Shown here: piece by piece, positions 1-8,527 of the stretch
How the letters are laid out: the number at the start of each line of letters is the position of its first letter
Numbering within the stretch: the first letter of the stretch is position 1
NCBI GenBank assembly: GCA_046351595.1
Contig: JAXLYE010000001.1
Location: forward strand, 1,922,001-1,986,000
DNA: 64,000 nt
Source of the DNA: JAXLYE01 sp046351595
GTDB taxonomy: Bacteria; Myxococcota_A; Polyangia; Palsa-1104; JAEUJZ01
Direction: 5' to 3'
Translations under genes and position numbers: made by a program
Notes under the pieces: generated by a model
Told to the model about the DNA's origin: nothing
Databases searched by the model: none
The model's input: the letters and a program-made list of their open reading frames with translations, nothing else

Positions 1-348
1 GAGGCCGTTGGCGAGATCCGTGACTACCAGCAGCTCCCGACCTCGGTCGAGGAGCCCAACCTGGTGCTCACGCTGTCCGAGTCGCACGCTGATTCGTTCT
101 ATCAGTGGCACGACGACTTCGTGATCAAGGGCAACTGCTCCGAGGGCAACGAGAAGCACGGTCAGCTCGACTACCTGACGCCGAACCTGGCCGAGACCCT
201 GTTCACGCTGGAGTTCTTCCACCTCGGCGTGTTCAAGATCTCGCCGGACAAGGTCGAGTCGGGCGGTGAGCCGGTCCGCCGCATCAAGGTCGAGATGTAC
301 TGCGAGGAGATCAAGTTCTCGTACAACCCGAAGTTCACCTTCGGCTAG
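1..348 (+). CDS. Phage tail-tube-like protein (T4 gp19-like), C-terminal part; 5' end outside window
   Basis: The frame is open from the first base to a TAG at 346-348, so the start lies upstream of the window. The visible 115 residues align well by eye with the C-terminal half of the protein at 577-1509: both share a 'FYQWH/WYKWHHD' segment, a 'xLxxTxNLxETLFxLxF' strand pattern, an 'F/I-x-x-SPDK-xES' motif and a closing 'KVE(L/M)YCE' strand. This makes the two genes paralogs. The pattern fits the T4 gp19/Pvc1-like tube family of contractile tails and injection systems, where the protein stacks as hexamer rings inside the sheath. Family assignment is by pattern recognition only. The gene is followed by a strong terminator. 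Confidence 0.72.
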   Translation, partial: EAVGEIRDYQQLPTSVEEPNLVLTLSESHADSFYQWHDDFVIKGNCSEGNEKHGQLDYLTPNLAETLFTLEFFHLGVFKISPDKVESGGEPVRRIKVEMYCEEIKFSYNPKFTFG

Positions 349-500
349 TCGAGAGCGAGGTCCCGACACAGCGGGGGCCTGGCCGCGCGGCGCGGAGTCG
401 GAAGAGAAGCCGGCTCCGCGCCCGAGCGGGCCCAGGGCAAGCAGAGCGCACGCAACAGGGCGCGCTCCCTGGGCAAGCCGACGAGCTCGGGACAAGCTCG

Positions 501-541
501 ACAGGCGGCTAGGGCCAGACCTTAGCCGCCTGTGTTATTTT
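501..541 (+). terminator. Rho-independent terminator after the first tail-tube gene
   Basis: A perfect 11-bp stem (ACAGGCGGCTA at 501-511 with TAGCCGCCTGT at 523-533) extends inward by a G-T and two G-C pairs, leaving the 5-nt loop CCAGA. It is followed by GTTATTTT. It lies 150 nt after the upstream stop and 35 nt before the next start, so it separates the two tail-tube paralogs into different transcripts or attenuates read-through. Confidence 0.75.
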
Positions 542-576
542 GAAACATAGCGAACGTCGATATTTGAGGTTCCACC

Positions 577-1509
577 GTGGCGGTAACAACGCGTAGCTAT
601 GCTGGTAATCGCTTCTACCTGGAGCTCGACAAGCCCTCGGGCTGGCTCTTCACCGCCGAGGGCGGGCAGCCCAGCACGGATCTCATCACCGAGCGACTGG
701 CCGGCGGCTATCCGTCCCGGAAGCACGTCGGGATTGTAAAGTTTGACGATATTACAGTCACTTGCGGGACCGGGATGACGGAGCAGTTCTATCAGTGGCT
801 CCAGCAGTCCCTCCGCTATGAGCACCAGCGCCGCAACGGCGCGGTCGTGTCGGCCAACTACGACTACAAAGAGGTCGCGCGGCAGGACTTCCACCAGGCG
901 CTGATCACCGAGATCGGCTTCCCGGGCCTCGACGCCGCGTCGAAGGACACGGCCAAGTTCAACATCAAGTTCGCCGTCGAGTGGACGGAGATGAAATACT
1001 CGAACGGCGCCCAGTCGATCCGCGCCGCCGGCAACATCGATCCGCCCAAGCAGAAGCTGTGGACCATCGCCAACTTCCAGGTCCAGATCGACGGCCTGGA
1101 GCAGGTCTGCAAGCGCGTCACCAAGGTCGAGGCGATCACCATCAAGCAGCAGGTCGTCGAGAACAACATCGGCGAGCGCCTGGTCTACGAGAAGGAGCCG
1201 GCGCAGATCGACTTCCCGAACGTCGTGCTCACCGTGCCCGAGGCCGACATCGAGCCCTGGTATAAGTGGCACCATGATGTCGTCGTCAAGGGCAAGTCCG
1301 GCCCCAGCTCCGAGAAGGGCGGGCACCTTGAGTACAAGACCGCGAACCTGCAGGAAACCCTGTTCCGCCTCGACTTCAAGAACATGGGTCCGATCAAGTT
1401 CACGCCGGACAAGCTCGAGTCCGCGAACGACAAGCTGCGCTACGTGAAGGTCGAGCTGTACTGCGAGCACATGGACTTCACGTACTTCCCGCGCTCGACC
1501 TACGGCTGA
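577..1509 (+). CDS. Two-domain phage tail-tube-like protein (T4 gp19-like)
   Basis: 310 residues starting at GTG (577), preceded by GAGGT at 566-570; no in-frame ATG lies nearby. The protein is an internal duplication. Residues about 10-142 and 158-307 repeat the same order of motifs: a short N-terminal strand pair, an (N/D)-[IV]-x-[LV]-T strand, FYQWL (71-75) matched by WYKWHHD (228-234), an 'xGFPxLDxxSKD' segment (about 113-124) matched by 'MGPIKFTPDKLES', and a last strand ending with an aromatic-rich 'xYxxR'. Single-domain relatives form the inner tube of contractile phage tails, tailocins and extracellular contractile injection systems. A two-domain tube subunit would be expected to form a trimeric ring with pseudo-sixfold symmetry (inference). 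No sheath, baseplate or spike gene lies in the window, so the rest of the locus would be upstream. Confidence 0.7.
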   Translation: MAVTTRSYAGNRFYLELDKPSGWLFTAEGGQPSTDLITERLAGGYPSRKHVGIVKFDDITVTCGTGMTEQFYQWLQQSLRYEHQRRNGAVVSANYDYKEVARQDFHQALITEIGFPGLDAASKDTAKFNIKFAVEWTEMKYSNGAQSIRAAGNIDPPKQKLWTIANFQVQIDGLEQVCKRVTKVEAITIKQQVVENNIGERLVYEKEPAQIDFPNVVLTVPEADIEPWYKWHHDVVVKGKSGPSSEKGGHLEYKTANLQETLFRLDFKNMGPIKFTPDKLESANDKLRYVKVELYCEHMDFTYFPRSTYG

Positions 1510-1565
1510 TCCCGCCCGACCTGCGGCCTGCTCGCCCGAGGCGGTGGGGCGGGCCGCTCGCTTCC

Positions 1566-2711
1566 CTACAGCTTGACGTGAAGGAGCGCGACCAGCGGGC
1601 CGGTGTTGCTCGCGTGGGTGCGCACGAGCAGCGCGCCGCCGCCGTCCGCGGGCGGCACGGGCACGAGCTCGTGATCGCTCGTCTGCGGGCCGCTGCCGAG
1701 CAGGATGCGCTGCGGCGCGCGATCGCCCGGGGCCGAGAGCGGCAGCGCCAGCGCGACGAGCTCGCTCTGCTCCCCGGCGCGCGGCTCGGCCCAGACGATG
1801 ATCAGCCGATCCCCGCTCGCCGCGGCGCGCAGGCGGCTGATCGGGCCGCCGGAGACGAAGCGCTGCTCGTAGCGCGCGCCCAGGCCGGCGGCATCGAGCG
1901 CGCTGACCCGCCCCGCGGCGCCATCTAGGACCAGCAGCAGCTCGCCGGCGCGCACGAGCTCGCGGGTCTCGCTGCTGCCGCCGCGGCCGGGCACGCTGCC
2001 GATCGCCGGCGGCCCGCCCGGTGCGCTGCGCAGCACCTTCGATCCGGCGAGCACGTAGAAGTCCTCGCCGCTCGGCAGGAACAGCTCGGCCTCGCCGCCG
2101 CCGGGCACCTCGCGCCGCGCCCGGACGCCGCCCTCGCCGTCGAGCGTCAGCACGATCGCGGCGCCGCCGCAGCGGACCAGCGCCCACAGCGTCGTGCTGT
2201 CGCTGGCGAGCAGCGGCTGGCCGTGCGCGCTGCAGCCGATCGCCACCGCGCGCGGCCGCGGCACCTTGGCGTCGCGATCGAAGACCTGCAGCGTCAGCGT
2301 GTCGGCGGCACCGGCACCTGCGGCCGGCGGCGCGACCTCGACGACGTGGCCGTCGACCCAGGCCAGCGAGCCGGCGCGCGAGGCGGCACCGATCGGCGCC
2401 TTGCGCTCGGTGACACCGAGCGGCCGGAACACCGCGGGCAGGCCCGGGCGCTCGCTGCCGAGGATCAGGTAGCGCGCCTCGGCCGGACCGGCGCCAGGCT
2501 CGGGCGGGCTGGCGATCGGCAGCACCCGCAGCTTCGGCGGCGCGTAGTTCACCACCACCTGCTCGCTGCCCGCCTCGGCGGCGGTCGGCACCCGCGGCGG
2601 CGGCGCGCTGCCCTTGCACGCCGGGCCGCCCAGCGCCAGCAGCAGCGCCAGCGCCAGCGCCCTGGCCCGACGGCCCCGCGCCGCTCGAGCGGGACCGCGC
2701 GACGCCGGCAT
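1566..2711 (-). CDS. Exported lipoprotein of unknown function, beta-propeller-like
   Basis: 381 residues. The N-terminus has an Arg-rich stretch, a hydrophobic Ala/Leu core (about 18-27) and a lipobox-like GGPAC around residue 32, followed by a Pro-rich linker. The rest is a series of short strand-like segments with repeated 'LWALVR', 'DFYVLAGSK', 'LLLVLDG', 'RLIIVWAE' patterns, which suggests a beta-propeller of unassigned type. It is not a family I can name. Its start codon overlaps the stop of the upstream SirB1-family gene by one base (TGATG at 2713-2709), so the two are translationally coupled on the minus strand. Confidence 0.6.
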   Translation of the reverse strand: MPASRGPARAARGRRARALALALLLALGGPACKGSAPPPRVPTAAEAGSEQVVVNYAPPKLRVLPIASPPEPGAGPAEARYLILGSERPGLPAVFRPLGVTERKAPIGAASRAGSLAWVDGHVVEVAPPAAGAGAADTLTLQVFDRDAKVPRPRAVAIGCSAHGQPLLASDSTTLWALVRCGGAAIVLTLDGEGGVRARREVPGGGEAELFLPSGEDFYVLAGSKVLRSAPGGPPAIGSVPGRGGSSETRELVRAGELLLVLDGAAGRVSALDAAGLGARYEQRFVSGGPISRLRAAASGDRLIIVWAEPRAGEQSELVALALPLSAPGDRAPQRILLGSGPQTSDHELVPVPPADGGGALLVRTHASNTGPLVALLHVKL

Positions 2712-3568
2712 CAGTTCGGGACCGACGGCGACGCCTGGGGGCCGCGCTCGGCCCGCGCCCGCACCGCGGCCTCAAGGAGCCGGATCCGCTCGGTGCACAG
2801 GTGCAGGCGGGCCGCGTCGCCGCTGCGCAGGTAGATGTTGCGCAGGTTGTTGAGCATGCGCAGAAGGATCTCGGGCTTGCCGGCCACGCGCAGCTCGTCG
2901 GCGCGGGCCTCGCGGCGCTCGCCGAGCACGCGCTGCAGGAGCACCTTGAGGTCGAGCGACGACAGCGGCCGCGCCAGGAACGGATCGATCAGCAGCGGCG
3001 ATCGGCTCGTCGCCAGGCTGCTGCCCCAGGGCGCCGTGATCGGCGGGCCCGGCCGCGCGCTGTCGTCGTCCGCGCCGTCCTCGCCCCGATCGTCCTCGGC
3101 CGGCCGCCCGGTCGCCCGCGGCTCCGCGGTGCGCAACAGGAAGTGGCCCGGGAACGAGACGCCGTACAGCGGCACGCCCAGGCGCCGCGCCACCTCCATC
3201 GCCACCACCGACAGCGTGATCGGGATGCCGAGGCGGCGATCGAGCACCTCGTTGAGGAAGCTGTTGCGCGGGTCGTCGTAGGCCTCGGTGTTGCCGCGGA
3301 AGCCGAGGCGCTCGACGAGCTCGCGGACCACGGCCAGGCCGCGCTGCACCGGGTCGCCGGCCGCCTGGCCGCCACCGGCCGCCGCGCCGAGCACCGCCGG
3401 TCGCACCCGCTCGGCCAGCGTATCGAGCGCCTGCAGGTAGCGCGCGATGTCGAGGTCCGGGTACTCGGGCTCGGCGATGCACAGCGCCGCCGAGCCGAGG
3501 TCCAGCTCGTCGTCGGGCCGACAGCAGAGGTGCGCGAACAGCGCGATGTGGTGACCGGCGGAGCTCAC
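2711..3568 (-). CDS. SirB1/transglutaminase-like (Transglut_core2) family protein
   Basis: 285 residues. The block 'YDDPRNSFLNEVLDRR' followed by 'GIPITLSVVAMEVARRLG' and 'GVSFPGHFLLR' is the hallmark of the SirB1/YchA family, a transglutaminase-like fold often carrying C-terminal TPR-like helices. Here the C-terminus has 'KPEILLRMLNNLRNIYL' and 'ARLHLCTERIRLL', typical of that helical part. An acidic Asp/Glu/Gly-rich insertion sits between the 'HFLLR' strand and 'LIDPF'. The family's usual active-site Cys is not preserved, so it is probably not a protease. The biochemical role of the family is unknown. It is the first gene of a two-gene unit with the lipoprotein at 1566-2711. Confidence 0.85.
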   Translation of the reverse strand: MSSAGHHIALFAHLCCRPDDELDLGSAALCIAEPEYPDLDIARYLQALDTLAERVRPAVLGAAAGGGQAAGDPVQRGLAVVRELVERLGFRGNTEAYDDPRNSFLNEVLDRRLGIPITLSVVAMEVARRLGVPLYGVSFPGHFLLRTAEPRATGRPAEDDRGEDGADDDSARPGPPITAPWGSSLATSRSPLLIDPFLARPLSSLDLKVLLQRVLGERREARADELRVAGKPEILLRMLNNLRNIYLRSGDAARLHLCTERIRLLEAAVRARAERGPQASPSVPN

Positions 3569-3606
3569 GGCGACCGCTCAGGGAAGGGCGAAGGCGCGGA
3601 CCACCG

Positions 3607-3861
3607 CTAGCGCGGCTTGGCCGACGGCCCCTCGGTCTGCCGGTAGTTCACCATCACCGACGGCACGACCACCATCTCGCGGTGGCGCTCAATGAGGTTG
3701 CCGTGGTCGTCGGTGACCTCGACGCGGGTGAGCGCCATGGTGAGCACCTCGCCCTCGGCGGGGCGGACGGTAGCGACGTAGCCGGTGATGTGGCAGCCGT
3801 TCTCGTAGTCAAAGGTGACGCGGTGGCTGACCAGATCGCGCAGGTGTTTGCTCGCAGACAT
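3607..3861 (-). CDS. Small conserved-looking hypothetical protein, beta-barrel-like
   Basis: 84 residues, cytoplasmic, with no signal peptide. After a short helix (residues 1-11) it is predominantly strand-forming: 'VTFDYENGCHITGYVATV', 'EGEVLTMALTRVEVTDD' and 'REMVVVPSVMVNY'. This layout resembles a small SH3/Sm-like or PilZ-like barrel, but I cannot assign a family. No Shine-Dalgarno is visible; instead the palindromic TATATA at 3868-3873 lies 6 nt before the ATG, which fits a leaderless transcript. It ends 38 nt before the start of the SirB1-family gene and could be co-transcribed with it. Confidence 0.65.
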   Translation of the reverse strand: MSASKHLRDLVSHRVTFDYENGCHITGYVATVRPAEGEVLTMALTRVEVTDDHGNLIERHREMVVVPSVMVNYRQTEGPSAKPR

Positions 3862-3867
3862 GCGCCG

Positions 3868-3873
3868 TATATA
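3868..3873 (-). promoter_or_regulatory. Candidate -10 box (TATATA) directly before a start codon
   Basis: TATATA lies 6 nt upstream of the minus-strand ATG at 3861, in an otherwise GC-rich region with no Shine-Dalgarno. Transcription from such a box would begin at or next to the start codon, giving a leaderless mRNA. No convincing -35 element is visible. Confidence 0.4.
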
Positions 3874-4026
3874 TCACGCTCCGGCCGCGCGACGACAGAC
3901 GGCGTGGACAGAACCGCCGCGCACCGGCGCCCTCAGACGGAGGTCGGGAACAGAGCGCGCGCGTAACGCGTCGCACGGATGCTGCGGGCCGCGGTTTCCG
4001 CGCCGCGGGCGGCCTGCGGCTTCCCC

Positions 4027-4032
4027 TATACT
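4027..4032 (+). promoter_or_regulatory. Candidate -10 box (TATACT) directly before a start codon
   Basis: TATACT lies 7 nt before the ATG at 4040 of the CBM9-like protein. No Shine-Dalgarno is visible and no -35 hexamer is obvious. It fits the same leaderless arrangement seen at 3868, 21141 and 62332. Confidence 0.4.
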
Positions 4033-4039
4033 GAGCCCG

Positions 4040-5347
4040 ATGCGCACCAACGCCACCGCCCGCCAGGCCGCCCGCCGCGCCGCCCGGCTCCTCGCCGCGC
4101 TGCCGGTTGTCAGCCTCGCGAGCCTCGCCAGCCTCGGAGTCGGGTCAGGCGCCGCCCGCGCGGCCGAGCTCACAACCATCCCGTGCGGCCTGGTCGACGA
4201 CGGCACCATCCACATCGACGGCCTGCTCAGCGACTGGGAGGGCTACTCTCCGATCACGCTGAAGTCGACGCTGCCGCCCGGTCAGAGCGGCCGCTCGCTG
4301 CAGGTCAAGGTCAGCTGCAACTTCGACCCCAAGAACGTGTACCTGCTGGTCGACGTCGACGACGACATCCTCATGCGCACCAGGGGCGCCGCCGCCGAGG
4401 AGGACCACCTCGAGCTGGCCTTCGGCACCATCGGCAAGTCCGGCGACGTCGAGCGCATCGACAAGCTGATGATCTGGCCCGGCGTCGCCCGCGACAAGCT
4501 CGCGCGCAGCGTGCGCTGGCAGGGCAAGGGACCGCACGTCGTCGACGGCGAGGGCCCGGCCGGGCGGGCAAAGCCGCTCAAGGGCGCGCCGGTGTTCGAG
4601 GTCTTCGACTCGCTGCAGCCGCGCGGCTACGCCATCGAGCTGCGCCTGCCCAAGAAGGTGATCCCGGGCTTTCGCGAGGGCTCGCCGCTGCGGCTGGCGG
4701 TGCGGGTCGTCGACAGCGACGGTCCGGGCCGCGACAAGCAGGGCTACGCTGAGTCCTCGCCGGTCGACCGCCCGCAGTCGCTGTCCGAGGTGGTCTTCGA
4801 GGACGGCGACACCAGCCAGGGCGAGATCTTCGGCGACCTCAAGGTCGGGCGCGACGACGTCTACTTCGAGAAGACCGCGGACGTCGGCAGCGGCGTCGGC
4901 AAGGTGATGGCGCTCGGGCGCTTCCTCGCCTTCGTCAACAAGGGCTACTCGTACACCGAGCTCGGGCGCTCGCGTGGCGACGTCAAGGACCTGCAGCTCG
5001 TGCAGATCGCCGACGGACAGAGCGCGGTGGCCGCGCGGGTCCTGGAGCGCGGTCAGGGCGGCGGCCGCGAGGTGCTGCGCCTGTACCGCCTGCAGGGCGG
5101 CCGCTTCGAGCCGATCTTCGCCGCCGAGGTGAGCAAGGAGCAGGGCGCCAAGCGCCTGTCGGTCAAGGTCGACTTCGTGCGCCGCGGCAAGGGCACCGAC
5201 ATCGAGCTCTCGCCGCTGCCCGCCGCCGGCTTCACCGAGGCCAGCTACACCGAGATGCCGGCCGAGGACGTGGCCCCGATCCTTCTGCCCTGGCAGGACA
5301 AGAAGGTGCGCTGGACCTATAAGAACGGCCGCTACGCGCGCGACTAG
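4040..5347 (+). CDS. Exported protein with CBM9/DOMON-like sugar-binding fold domain
   Basis: 435 residues from ATG 4040, chosen because it opens a good signal peptide (Arg-rich n-region, hydrophobic core, 'ARAAE' cleavage site near residue 43). The frame is open further upstream, but that part is not protein-like. The first mature domain carries 'IHIDGLLSDWEG' and 'KNVYLLVDVDDDIL...DHLELAFG', the signature of carbohydrate-binding family 9-like beta-sandwiches ('DG.xDWxx', then 'xxLYxxxxVxDD'). The C-terminal half ('DDVYFEKTADVGSG...') is strand-rich and unassigned. A polysaccharide- or glycoconjugate-related role outside the cytoplasm is an inference. An acyltransferase gene starts 17 nt downstream, suggesting an operon. 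Confidence 0.72.
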   Translation: MRTNATARQAARRAARLLAALPVVSLASLASLGVGSGAARAAELTTIPCGLVDDGTIHIDGLLSDWEGYSPITLKSTLPPGQSGRSLQVKVSCNFDPKNVYLLVDVDDDILMRTRGAAAEEDHLELAFGTIGKSGDVERIDKLMIWPGVARDKLARSVRWQGKGPHVVDGEGPAGRAKPLKGAPVFEVFDSLQPRGYAIELRLPKKVIPGFREGSPLRLAVRVVDSDGPGRDKQGYAESSPVDRPQSLSEVVFEDGDTSQGEIFGDLKVGRDDVYFEKTADVGSGVGKVMALGRFLAFVNKGYSYTELGRSRGDVKDLQLVQIADGQSAVAARVLERGQGGGREVLRLYRLQGGRFEPIFAAEVSKEQGAKRLSVKVDFVRRGKGTDIELSPLPAAGFTEASYTEMPAEDVAPILLPWQDKKVRWTYKNGRYARD

Positions 5348-5364
5348 CGCAGGCCCGACGCGAC

Positions 5365-6342
5365 ATGAGCCTCCACGAGTACCGCGACTTCTTCGAGCGC
5401 GCGCGCCACAAGATCGACTTCCGCGACTTCCTCTGGCTGCTGCCGCCGGGCATCGCCCTGATCCTCGGCATGCACCTCAAGCAGAAGCTCTCGGGCGAGC
5501 TCAAGGCGCGGCCGCGCTTCGACGAGCTGTCGGCGCGTGATCCCGAGCTGCTGGCGCTGCTCGTCGAGCTGTTCCGGCTGATCGGCCGCGACTACTTCCG
5601 CCTGCAGCTGCGCGGCGTCCACAACGTGCCGGCGCGCGGGCCGCTGATGCTGGTCGGCAACCACAACGGCAGCGTGCTGCCGATCGACTCGGTGTTCACG
5701 CTGGTCGCGCTGCACGATCACGTGCCCGGCCTCATCGTCCACCCGCTGGCGCACGAGATCGTGTTCACGCACCCGGCGGCGCGGCGCTACGCCCTGGGCG
5801 CCGGCGCGCTGCAGGCCGGGCGCGGCGCCGGCGACAAGGCGCTCGCCGCGGGCCGGGCGGTGCTGGTCTACCCGGGCTCGGACTGGGACGCGTGCCGCAG
5901 CTTCGCGGATCGCGGCCGCGTCGATCTGCACGGCCGCACCGGCTTCCTGCAGGTCGCGCTGCGCAACCGCGCGCCGATCGTGCCCGTGGTCTCGGCCGGC
6001 ACGCACGAGCAGCTGATCGTGCTGACCCGCGGCGAGGCCATCGCGCGCGCGCTGCGGCTGCACAAGTACCTGCGCACCGACGTGTTCCCGATCGTGCTGT
6101 CCTTGCCGTGGGGAGTCTCGCACGGCTTTTTGCCCTACCTGCCGCTGCCGGCGCAGACCACGCTGTCGTTCGGCGCGCCGATCGTGTTCAGCGAGGTCGA
6201 GCCGGCGCAGGCCGGGGATCCCGAGGTGCTCGCGCGCTGCTACGAGGTCGTGCGCGGCCGCATGCAGGCGCTGCTCGACGAGCTCATGGCCGGGCGGCGG
6301 GTGCTGCGCGGGCAGCCGGCGCCCGACCCGGAGCGCGCGTGA
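5365..6342 (+). CDS. Lysophospholipid acyltransferase (PlsC-like) family protein
   Basis: 325 residues. An N-terminal hydrophobic stretch (about 23-35, 'FLWLLPPGIALIL') could be a membrane anchor. The acyltransferase core shows 'MLVGNHNG' followed by 'LPID' (block I, in the divergent NHxG...P.D form rather than NHxxxxD), 'VYPGSDWD' in the place of the usual FPEG block, then 'APIVPVV' (block IV-like). It transfers acyl chains to a lysolipid or other membrane acceptor at the cytoplasmic face; the exact substrate cannot be told. The lack of a classical HX4D spacing is typical of a subgroup often annotated as glycerol acyltransferase. It lies 17 nt after the CBM9-like gene. Confidence 0.82.
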   Translation: MSLHEYRDFFERARHKIDFRDFLWLLPPGIALILGMHLKQKLSGELKARPRFDELSARDPELLALLVELFRLIGRDYFRLQLRGVHNVPARGPLMLVGNHNGSVLPIDSVFTLVALHDHVPGLIVHPLAHEIVFTHPAARRYALGAGALQAGRGAGDKALAAGRAVLVYPGSDWDACRSFADRGRVDLHGRTGFLQVALRNRAPIVPVVSAGTHEQLIVLTRGEAIARALRLHKYLRTDVFPIVLSLPWGVSHGFLPYLPLPAQTTLSFGAPIVFSEVEPAQAGDPEVLARCYEVVRGRMQALLDELMAGRRVLRGQPAPDPERA

Positions 6343-6365
6343 TCGGCCGCGACCCGCGCTGCGGG

Positions 6366-6401
6366 CAATAAAAAACCCGCTCGGCAGCGAGGCTGAGCGG
6401 G
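6366..6401 (-). terminator. Rho-independent terminator for the small lipoprotein gene
   Basis: Stem CCCGCTC (6376-6382) / GAGCGGG (6395-6401). On the minus strand it is followed by a T-tract, seen on the plus strand as the A-rich 6368-6375. It lies about 40 nt after the minus-strand stop at 6439. The plus-strand side has no T-run, so it is unlikely to serve the acyltransferase gene. Confidence 0.7.
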
Positions 6402-6438
6402 CCTGCCGTCATCAAGACGGCTGACGATCACGAGCTGA

Positions 6439-6606
6439 TTACGGAGGGGGCGCGCCCGGCGGCGGAGCCGAGGCCGGGGTGGCGGTCCCGCCGGTGGTGC
6501 CGGCAGCCGCCGGATCCGTCTTCGGCGTGTTCTGGGCCTTGGGGCCGCAGCCGATCGCGCCGCAGAGCAGCGCGGTCGCCATCACCATGCCAACAAGCGT
6601 CTTCAT
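6439..6606 (-). CDS. Small lipoprotein with Pro/Ala/Thr-rich tail
   Basis: 55 residues. The start ATG (6606-6604) has a textbook AAGGAGGA Shine-Dalgarno at about 6612-6619. 'MKTLVGMVMATALLCGAIGC' is a lipoprotein signal with Cys at residue 20; the mature part (about 36 residues) is a flexible Pro/Ala/Thr/Gly-rich segment with no folded domain. Proteins of this kind are common in myxobacteria and are sometimes spacer- or entericidin-like; function is unknown. It is a single gene with its own terminator at 6366-6401, so it is probably well expressed (inference from the strong SD and hairpin). Confidence 0.72.
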   Translation of the reverse strand: MKTLVGMVMATALLCGAIGCGPKAQNTPKTDPAAAGTTGGTATPASAPPPGAPPP

Positions 6607-6896
6607 GAGGGTCCTCCTTAGTTCTGGATTACTGCGCAGAACTTTGCGCGAGCGCATCGTAACAACCTCACCTACCACGTCAACAAGCGGCGCAGCGCGA
6701 GCGCATTCGCACTCCGTTTTGATCCCGCCGCGCGCGAATCGTCGACTCGGACCCAGGTGGATGCAGGAGGCGCGGCGCGCGCGTGCAACCGCGCGGTGAC
6801 GCCCGCGCGGGCTGTACTTTTCTGAAACTGCACGGACCGGGACGCGGGCGCGACAGCGGTTGACAGGACAGGCCCTGCAGCCGTACGCGTTCAGAC

Positions 6897-8348
6897 ATGC
6901 AAACGCTGCGCTCATGCCTCGCTCGCCCCAGCCGCCTGCTCGTGCCGGCGGCGCTGCTCCTCGTGGCCGCCGCGCCCGCGGTCGCCGCGAACCCGACCGC
7001 GCCCGGCACCGCGCCGTCCCCGGGAGCGCTGACCGTCATCAAGCCGAAGAAGGGCTTCATCGATGACGCGTACGCGGTCTCGCCCGACGGCAAGGTGCTG
7101 TACTACGTGAACACCGACGGCGCGACCTGGGCCAAGCTGGTCGCGGTCGGGCTGCCGGCACCGCCACCGGGCGCCGCGCCGCCGCCGAGCGCCGCACCAC
7201 CGCCCGCGCCGCCGCCGCCCGCTCCCGCCAAGGGCAAGGGCACCGGCAAGGGCAAGGAGCCCGCGCCCGCATTCCCGATCGTGTGGGGCCTGCCGCCGGC
7301 GCCGCCGCAGCCGTCGCTGGCCGTCGCCCCGGGCGAGACCCAGGAGCTCCTTTTGGACGTGCCGCTGTCGTCGGCGCGGCTGTACCTCTTGCCCGAGGAT
7401 CGTGTGCTCATCGTCAGCCGCGACACCGAGACCGACGGCCTCTGGAACGGCGACGTCTACAGCCTGAAGACGCGCAGCAAGGTCGCGGTGGCCGGCGGCA
7501 TCGGCCCGGTCAGCGACATCACGCTCGGCCACATCGGCAGCGACTGGGTGATCGTGCAGTACGTGAAGCCGCTGCCGCGCAAGCCCGATCTCAAGGTGTC
7601 GGTGCTCTCGGCCAGCACGCTCAAGCCGCTCGGGCGCAAGGAGTACGACGTCGGCGACGATGCCTGGCAGATCAAGACCGCGCAGGGCAGCGGCGCGCCG
7701 CTGTACTTCCTCGATGACTACCTGACGTGGGCGGTGAAGCACGGCGGCGCCTACGACAAGAAGAAGGACATCCGCCAGCCCGACTTCCTGGCGTTCGTCG
7801 ATACGCTGACCGGCAAGGTGCGGGCGTCGCGGCCGATCACAGATCCGCAGCCGCTGCTCGATCTGGCCAAGCTGCGCAAGGACCGCGCGAGCTCGCTGGT
7901 CGTCGTCGCCGACGAGGCCACGCAGAAGGTCGAGCTCGTGCGCGCCGAGGATCGCGGCCAGCCCGAGGGACCGACCGAGAGCCGCGGGCCGCTGCCGCTG
8001 GTCCGCGACGCCGTGCTCTACGACGAGGCGACGCTGCGCTACCAGCTCGCGGCCCCGGGCGTGCTGGTGGCGTCGATGAACATCGACCCGGTGAACGAGA
8101 AGGCGGTGGCGCAGAAGCGCAGCGATCCGGACGACCTCGACGTGTTCGCGGTCGACCTGTCGGGCCCGACGCCGGGGCCGGCGCAGAAGCTGCTTACGCT
8201 GCCCGGGCAGAAGCGGCCGAGCAGCTGGGCCGTGACCGCGGGCGGCCGCCTGGTCCTTCTGCGCAAGCACAAGGGCTTCTCGCGCGGCGGCACCGAGGTC
8301 GAGGTCTTCGACGTCAAGCTGCCCGCCGCGGCCGCTCCCGCAAGGTAG
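6897..8348 (+). CDS. Exported protein of unknown function, WD/propeller-like
   Basis: 483 residues. The signal peptide (about 1-31) ends in 'APAVAA'. The mature part starts with 'DDAYAVSPDGKVLYYVNTDG', a typical beta-propeller blade ('AxSPDGKxLxYV'), then a Pro/Ala- and Lys/Gly-rich linker (about 85-130), then further blade-like units ('YLLPEDRVLIVSRDTETDG', 'DITLGHIGSDWVIVQY', 'FLAFVDTLTGKV', 'LDVFAVDLSG'). Such propellers usually serve as interaction scaffolds. No catalytic motif is visible and no specific family is recognised. No clear Shine-Dalgarno is seen before 6897. Confidence 0.65.
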   Translation: MQTLRSCLARPSRLLVPAALLLVAAAPAVAANPTAPGTAPSPGALTVIKPKKGFIDDAYAVSPDGKVLYYVNTDGATWAKLVAVGLPAPPPGAAPPPSAAPPPAPPPPAPAKGKGTGKGKEPAPAFPIVWGLPPAPPQPSLAVAPGETQELLLDVPLSSARLYLLPEDRVLIVSRDTETDGLWNGDVYSLKTRSKVAVAGGIGPVSDITLGHIGSDWVIVQYVKPLPRKPDLKVSVLSASTLKPLGRKEYDVGDDAWQIKTAQGSGAPLYFLDDYLTWAVKHGGAYDKKKDIRQPDFLAFVDTLTGKVRASRPITDPQPLLDLAKLRKDRASSLVVVADEATQKVELVRAEDRGQPEGPTESRGPLPLVRDAVLYDEATLRYQLAAPGVLVASMNIDPVNEKAVAQKRSDPDDLDVFAVDLSGPTPGPAQKLLTLPGQKRPSSWAVTAGGRLVLLRKHKGFSRGGTEVEVFDVKLPAAAAPAR

Positions 8349-8527
8349 CCGCGCGGCGCCGCGCCCGCCCGCTCCCGTCGCTCCGCGCGCTTCCCATCGA
8401 CAGAGTTCCGGACCTCATCCGGTGGCCAGACCGGCGCGGGCCGCGCGCGCCGGGACCCCTGGAGCGCTCCGAAAAGAAAGGCTGCTCGCAGCTCGCGTGA
8501 GCCGTTTTGGGCGCGGCCCGACACCCC

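Noticed and set aside
3815..4039. Upstream extension of the CBM9-like gene
   Set aside because: The extension lacks a Shine-Dalgarno and would bury the clear signal peptide that starts at 4040.
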